Positions 60,351 through 64,000 of a stretch of 64,000 bases of DNA are shown piece after piece. Source of the stretch: Suillus spraguei (Eukaryota; Basidiomycota; Agaricomycetes; Boletales; Suillaceae); assembly GCA_016800925.1 (NCBI GenBank), contig JABCPU010000128.1:1-64000 (forward strand), in the 5' to 3' direction. Below the pieces are notes generated by a model that had not been told where the DNA came from, ran no database searches, and worked only from the letters and a program-made list of their open reading frames with translations. Within the stretch, counting starts at the first letter, position 1. Each line of letters begins with the position of its first letter. The position numbers were made by a program, and so were the translations under genes.

Positions 60351-61685
60351 ATTGGAGACCAAAGGGAAGGCAAGGAAGGCAGTGTATATATATATATGTA
60401 TTTGCGGATTGCAAAACAGTGTTTCTGAATGGTAGGGCTGAGCTCTCAATGTCAGGTGTAAATACCCAATTCGAGGCGGAATGGCGCAGCTAGCCCCTTT
60501 GAAGACATAATGGAAATGCGAGGATAACAGTATATATGAACTTGGTTTGTTAGCAGACGGAAAAACAGTGTCTCATTTACATAAGAACCTCGAGGAGGTT
60601 GTCAAATCCCCAATTTCAATAGCAGGGTTTAAATGTGTTCCGAGCGGGAGTAGAATATCTCGTCTTTCAATTCAAATACATGATGTACACAAGTTGCTAT
60701 TATATGATACAATTCCTCTGTGACGATAGCGCCTGCCCCACGATCAAGCATATATCGTACACAAATGACCACATATTCCTGGCACCCGATCTTTCACATG
60801 AGATGAGACGCCTTCACAGTCTCGAGCATCCTGCCCAGAGCGATTAAACCAAAGCTCTGAGCTCCAAACTTGCTCGGATCTTTCTCCAGAATATATTCTG
60901 CTACACACCATGCTGTCCAAAAACGCTTGAACGTTTCTGCCAACACTTGCTGTTCAGACTCTTCGTCAAAAGTCCAATCCTCATAATCATTCTCTTCCTC
61001 GTACGCTTCCGTCTCCGGTGTCTGCGGGTCCACCCCCTGAAATTCTTTCCTGACCCTACGAACGAGTTCGTTTGTCTGGAAATTGCATCAAGATACCCAT
61101 AGCACAGATCCGGTGTTACGCTGACCTGTAAGTTCATTGCAGTGACTGCATTCTTCTGACGTTGATGGTCGGTCCAATTCGCCATGAGAGTCCCGCTCAC
61201 CAGCTCTGCTTCGGAGACGTGGATAGCCTTTTTTTAGAAATTGTGTGCGCTTGCCCGATAATCAAGAGCTGTTCGCAATATGCATTGAGTAAGTATATCA
61301 TCTCTTCAATCAACTCTCTGCTCAGAAAGGGCAATTCTGAAAGGCCAAGATTATGGAGGCTCACGCGAGAGAGCGCGATCGTCACAATGGCTCCATCAGA
61401 TGGAGAGGAGTTCCCGTTCCAATCAGTAGGTATCCCGCTCCCCACTGGTACCCGGTGTTAGAGTTGACCGAGAAGCTTTGGGCTGTTGTAGTACTGCTCG
61501 CTGGTAATATCATCACCTTCTTTGGCAAGGAAATCAGGCCTAGGTTTATTCCTCGGAAGCCACGGTATGGACCTGAAGTTTACAGGAGTGCCGCTCTTCG
61601 GGAAATCGAGCGCCCGTGAGGCAAAATTGGCAAGCTGAACACATTCTGTGCAACTTGGATCCTTCAGGTCAGAAAACCTGAGATG

Positions 61686-61697
61686 ACTTATGGCGAT
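61686..61697. repeat. 12-bp target site duplication, left (LINE)
   Basis: ACTTATGGCGAT, repeated exactly at 62212-62223. In the coding sense it is part of the RdRP exon (…ATCGCCATAAGT…, encoding IAIS). Confidence 0.9.
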
Positions 61698-62211
61698 TTT
61701 TTTTTTTTTTTTTTTTTTGATCCTTGTTTATTGTCCGTTGGGGCTATGCCCTATGATGGACACTACCTACTGTACATCTAATCTATTCGTATATGCTTTG
61801 GTCCGTTTTTTGGTTGTCTATGCTATACAGTGGTCCTGGCTTGCGCGCGGACGTTAGGGCCTTCTTCAGGCTCTTGATATGATTTGTGCGACTTGTTGTC
61901 GCGTTTCCTCTATTCCTTCTCCTTTTCCGCTGGGGGGGTTACATCTCCGAAGGTTTGTTCCAATCTTCTCGTGCGCGCGATGTACGTCAACGTTGCTCTC
62001 ATTCCCTTGCTTTCGTTCAGCAGGTACTCGATTTTGCATTGTCTTGCTCCGACTTCTTTCCTCATTTGTTCTCTCTGGTTCACGTATGCTGGGCAGACTA
62101 GGATGAAGTGGTGTACCGTTTCGTCATGGTTTTCGCATGCTGGGCAACGCGCCGTTGGGGATTTCGCTATTCGTTTGAGGTGTTTGTTGAGCGCTATATG
62201 TCCCGTGCGGA
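61698..62211 (-). mobile_element. 5'-truncated non-LTR retrotransposon (LINE) with poly(A) tail
   Basis: On the minus strand the element encodes the C-terminal end of a LINE ORF2: KFRTGHIALNKHLKRIAKSP, then TARCPACENHDETVHHFILV and CPAYVNQREQMRKEVGARQC, the CCHC-like zinc-knuckle typical of fungal L1/Tad-like elements, and ends in frame at EDWNKPSEM. A poly(A) tract (T run 61697-61718 on +) marks its 3' end. A 12-bp target duplication, ACTTATGGCGAT, flanks it at 61686-61697 and 62212-62223. The remaining frame is intact, implying a recent insertion. Confidence 0.92.
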
Positions 62212-62223
62212 ACTTATGGCGAT
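62212..62223. repeat. 12-bp target site duplication, right (LINE)
   Basis: ACTTATGGCGAT, matching 61686-61697 at the truncated 5' end of the LINE. Confidence 0.9.
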
Positions 62224-62741
62224 GGGACTAATGGGTCTGCCTGAATCTATATTTTACAGTCCATCTTGCAGCCATATGAATGACTGACTGTGACTTACAT
62301 AGTCGATTATGAAGCTCACAACATCGGTGATGTTACAATCCCTCGGTATCGATCTAATGGTCGCTGCCGTATATTCTCCGGGTTTGAAGAGTTTCGTCGG
62401 TAGAAGTCTCGGCTGCGGATCCTCAGACATGAAGGCGCATATAAAAAGTTCGGACTTACATCAAGAACTAGGTTGAAGGTATCGCCATCGAGATCGCCAC
62501 CATCTAGACATGATGCAAGAGCCCGTTCACCCCTGTCGAGGATACAATTCAGTATGGCTTTGTTCCAAACCGCTAAACAGGACTTACTGGCAAGAAAACA
62601 CGACAATATTTGTTAGGTGATCCAACTCTGGCCGGTGTACGGCCGTCACAACCTGCAGGTCTCGTGCGTGAATCTGTGGGCTGCGCGTTATAGCAACCTT
62701 GCCCGTGATGTGCTGAATGTGAAGATCTGAAGAGGCTCGGA

Positions 62742-62903
62742 CTAGAAACGAGAGAGTGAGAACTCAGTCTTAGTTGGAAAGACTACACTATGACAGGTTC
62801 ATACCTAGAAACGAGAGAGTGAGAACTATACATCGTTAGTACTAAGTATGATGTTCAAGTCGTAGTAAGTAGCTCACCTCAGTCTTAGTTGGAAAGACTG
62901 AGG
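62742..62903. repeat. Interspersed duplications in an RdRP intron
   Basis: CTAGAAACGAGAGAGTGAGA occurs at 62742-62761 and again about 62 bp later at 62804-62823. In gene orientation it is a polypyrimidine tract ending in CTAG, i.e. a duplicated 3' splice-site sequence. A second unit, CTCAGTCTTAGTTGGAAAG, occurs at 62764 and 62878. The last copy completes a hairpin (62877-62903). Confidence 0.75.
62877..62903. repeat. 27-bp hairpin repeat (copy 2)
   Basis: CCTCAGTCTT and AAGACTGAGG flank a 7-base spacer. The same hairpin with a slightly different loop lies after the IMPDH gene at 39783-39809. Confidence 0.65.
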
Positions 62904-64000
62904 GAAAAGAATTCTATGGACGCTGAATATTAGAGGATCGTTTGAACTGAGAACGAAAATATGAACGTGGATGAAACGTGTATGATAAGTATGTAATGAT
63001 AGATAAGAGGAACATATCTTGATACTGAACAAATCCCGTCCTTTCATCAAACACGGTTGCATATATTTCTCCCTCCCTCAGGCAGTCCCATTCATCGGAA
63101 ACACCAAGCAAAGTATACGAACCTGGTACTGCTATGTGCGCACGGTACTTTAGCTCACGTAGGATGTGCGTCTCGGCGCAGCACAGGGTGCTTTCTATGA
63201 GTTTGCTCTTCCACAGAGACGGACTATTATCCGTGTTTCCGATTTCCAGTTGCAAAATGGACGATATGTTTGAGAAGAGAGACGGTAAATGGAAAGATGC
63301 CCCCATTCCGTGTTGCTGCATGATTTTTGAGGCATCGGTGCACGATGATCGGACTGATTGGGCTTTGTGGATGTCATCGTCCTGCAATTCAATGATTCTT
63401 TGGGGTGTCCACACCCAAAAACTCCATAAGGGAGATGAGTGGACGATTGAGGAACATCGGTTTTGGTGACGCTGACGTCGATTGGACGTCAAAAGTTATA
63501 TTTTCCCGTGCATCAAACTTGACCTGCGACGGACGAAGGCAGACGAGCTTGCCTTCGACGGTGGGATCTTGAACGACCATGCCTTTGGCACCGCCGAGTC
63601 GAAATTGGAAGGCCGATGAAATGTATCGCAGCTTTGCAAATTGCTTTTTTCCCCGCTGCAAAGACTTCCATATGTCCTCGGCAAGCTCAACCGATATAGA
63701 GTTGCACCCGTCTGTCATAAGCCTGCCAGAAGGCGAGTATCTGTCAGGACAATGAAAATCTACTTCTTCGGGAAGAAGTGTGATCGATGAATCAGTGCCA
63801 GAGAAGGCTTGGACCACCTCGCAGCCAAACGAGCTGGTTGTCTGTGAAGTTTGGAGAAATCACCCTAATGGCATTGCATTCAGTTGGCAAGATCGAAGAG
63901 GACCAGTGGCGACTCACCAGGTTGTCCAGGATCAATTGCGCATTCAGTAGTTTACCATTCTCAGCCCTGAATGGTGTCACAAACCACACCGAATGTTCTT

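Larger units (their letters stand above)
60794..64000 (-). pseudogene. RNA-dependent RNA polymerase (RNAi type), interrupted by a LINE; 5' end beyond window
   Basis: Eukaryotic RdRPs make double-stranded RNA for quelling/RNAi. From the right edge: RLMTDGCNSISVELAEDIWK, AFQFRLGGAKGMVV, FLNRPLISLMEFLGVDTPKN, ILRELKYRAHIAVPGSYTLL, LREGEIYATVFDE, KVAITRSPQIHARDLQVVTA and the catalytic loop ASCLDGGDLDGDTFNLVLD (DLDGD at 62481-62495). Then RLLPTKLFKPGEY and CNITDVVSFIIDY. The exon PIAIS|HLRFSDLKD is split by the LINE at 61698-62211. Beyond it: CTECVQLANFASRALDFPKS, GTPVNFRSIPWLPRNKPRPD, an in-frame TAA at 61460-61458 after KLLGQL, LIEEMIYLLNAYCEQLLIIG, a frame break at a 7-base homopolymer (61229-61235), AELVSGTLMANW and FGAQSFGLIALGRMLE, with the final stop at 60794. 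Three disruptions make a full-length product unlikely, though a protein truncated after the catalytic core cannot be excluded. Confidence 0.85.

Noticed and set aside
61353..61619. 88-codon + strand ORF with ATG
   Set aside because: It is antisense to RdRP coding sequence (LPRNKPRPDFLAKEG region), which has family support on the minus strand.

Overview
The window is nuclear DNA from a filamentous basidiomycete, almost certainly an Agaricomycete. Protein genes are cut by many short introns of about 50-60 nt. Several families are typical of agaricomycetes (DUF6699 proteins, a cysteine-rich growth-factor-receptor-like membrane protein, a fungal protein kinase-like relic, a PD-(D/E)XK-like orphan family), and transposons are nested in one another. 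All gene models below were spliced by eye from reading frames and GT-AG sites; many ATG starts were chosen over upstream non-ATG frames.

Layout. 1-7.0 kb is a transposon nest. An apparently complete hAT element (2439-6240, 8-bp target duplication AGTAGCAC) sits inside the remains of an older, related, oppositely oriented hAT element whose 5' end is still visible at 6968. 7.4-21.8 kb is a core gene block: a SAM methyltransferase (+), REV1 translesion polymerase (-), a PP2C phosphatase (-), a large cysteine-rich receptor-like membrane protein (-), a non-autonomous pogo-like element with 43-bp terminal repeats, calcipressin (-), a doubtful small ORF, and a CCDC124/Lso2-like ribosome factor (-). 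22.2-26.2 kb holds two DUF6699 genes (+). 26.9-33.1 kb holds histone H3 (-), the polyadenylation factor PFS2 (+) and a CBM21 glycogen-targeting PP1 regulatory subunit (-). 33.1-37.8 kb has no convincing gene. IMP dehydrogenase (+) lies at 37.8-39.7 kb.

39.8-54.8 kb is an accessory, decayed region: a protein-kinase relic with several frameshifts, two diverged members of a PD-(D/E)XK-like orphan family, two inverted copies of a ~1.02-kb hAT-like MITE with perfect 8-bp target duplications (one splitting a mariner-type transposase relic), a G-domain GTPase relic, and short dispersed repeats shared among the 40, 45, 49 and 54 kb positions. 55.0-60.0 kb returns to housekeeping genes: adenylate kinase (+), WBP1/OST48 (-) and a TVP38-family Golgi membrane protein (+). 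A tRNA-like sequence lies at 60.3 kb.

The right end (60.8-64.0 kb) is an RNAi-type RNA-dependent RNA polymerase on the minus strand, running off the window. A 5'-truncated LINE with poly(A) tail and 12-bp target duplication sits inside one of its coding exons downstream of the DLDGD catalytic motif. An in-frame stop and a homopolymer frameshift follow. This is the most interesting observation in the window: a transposon-silencing gene apparently broken by a retrotransposon.
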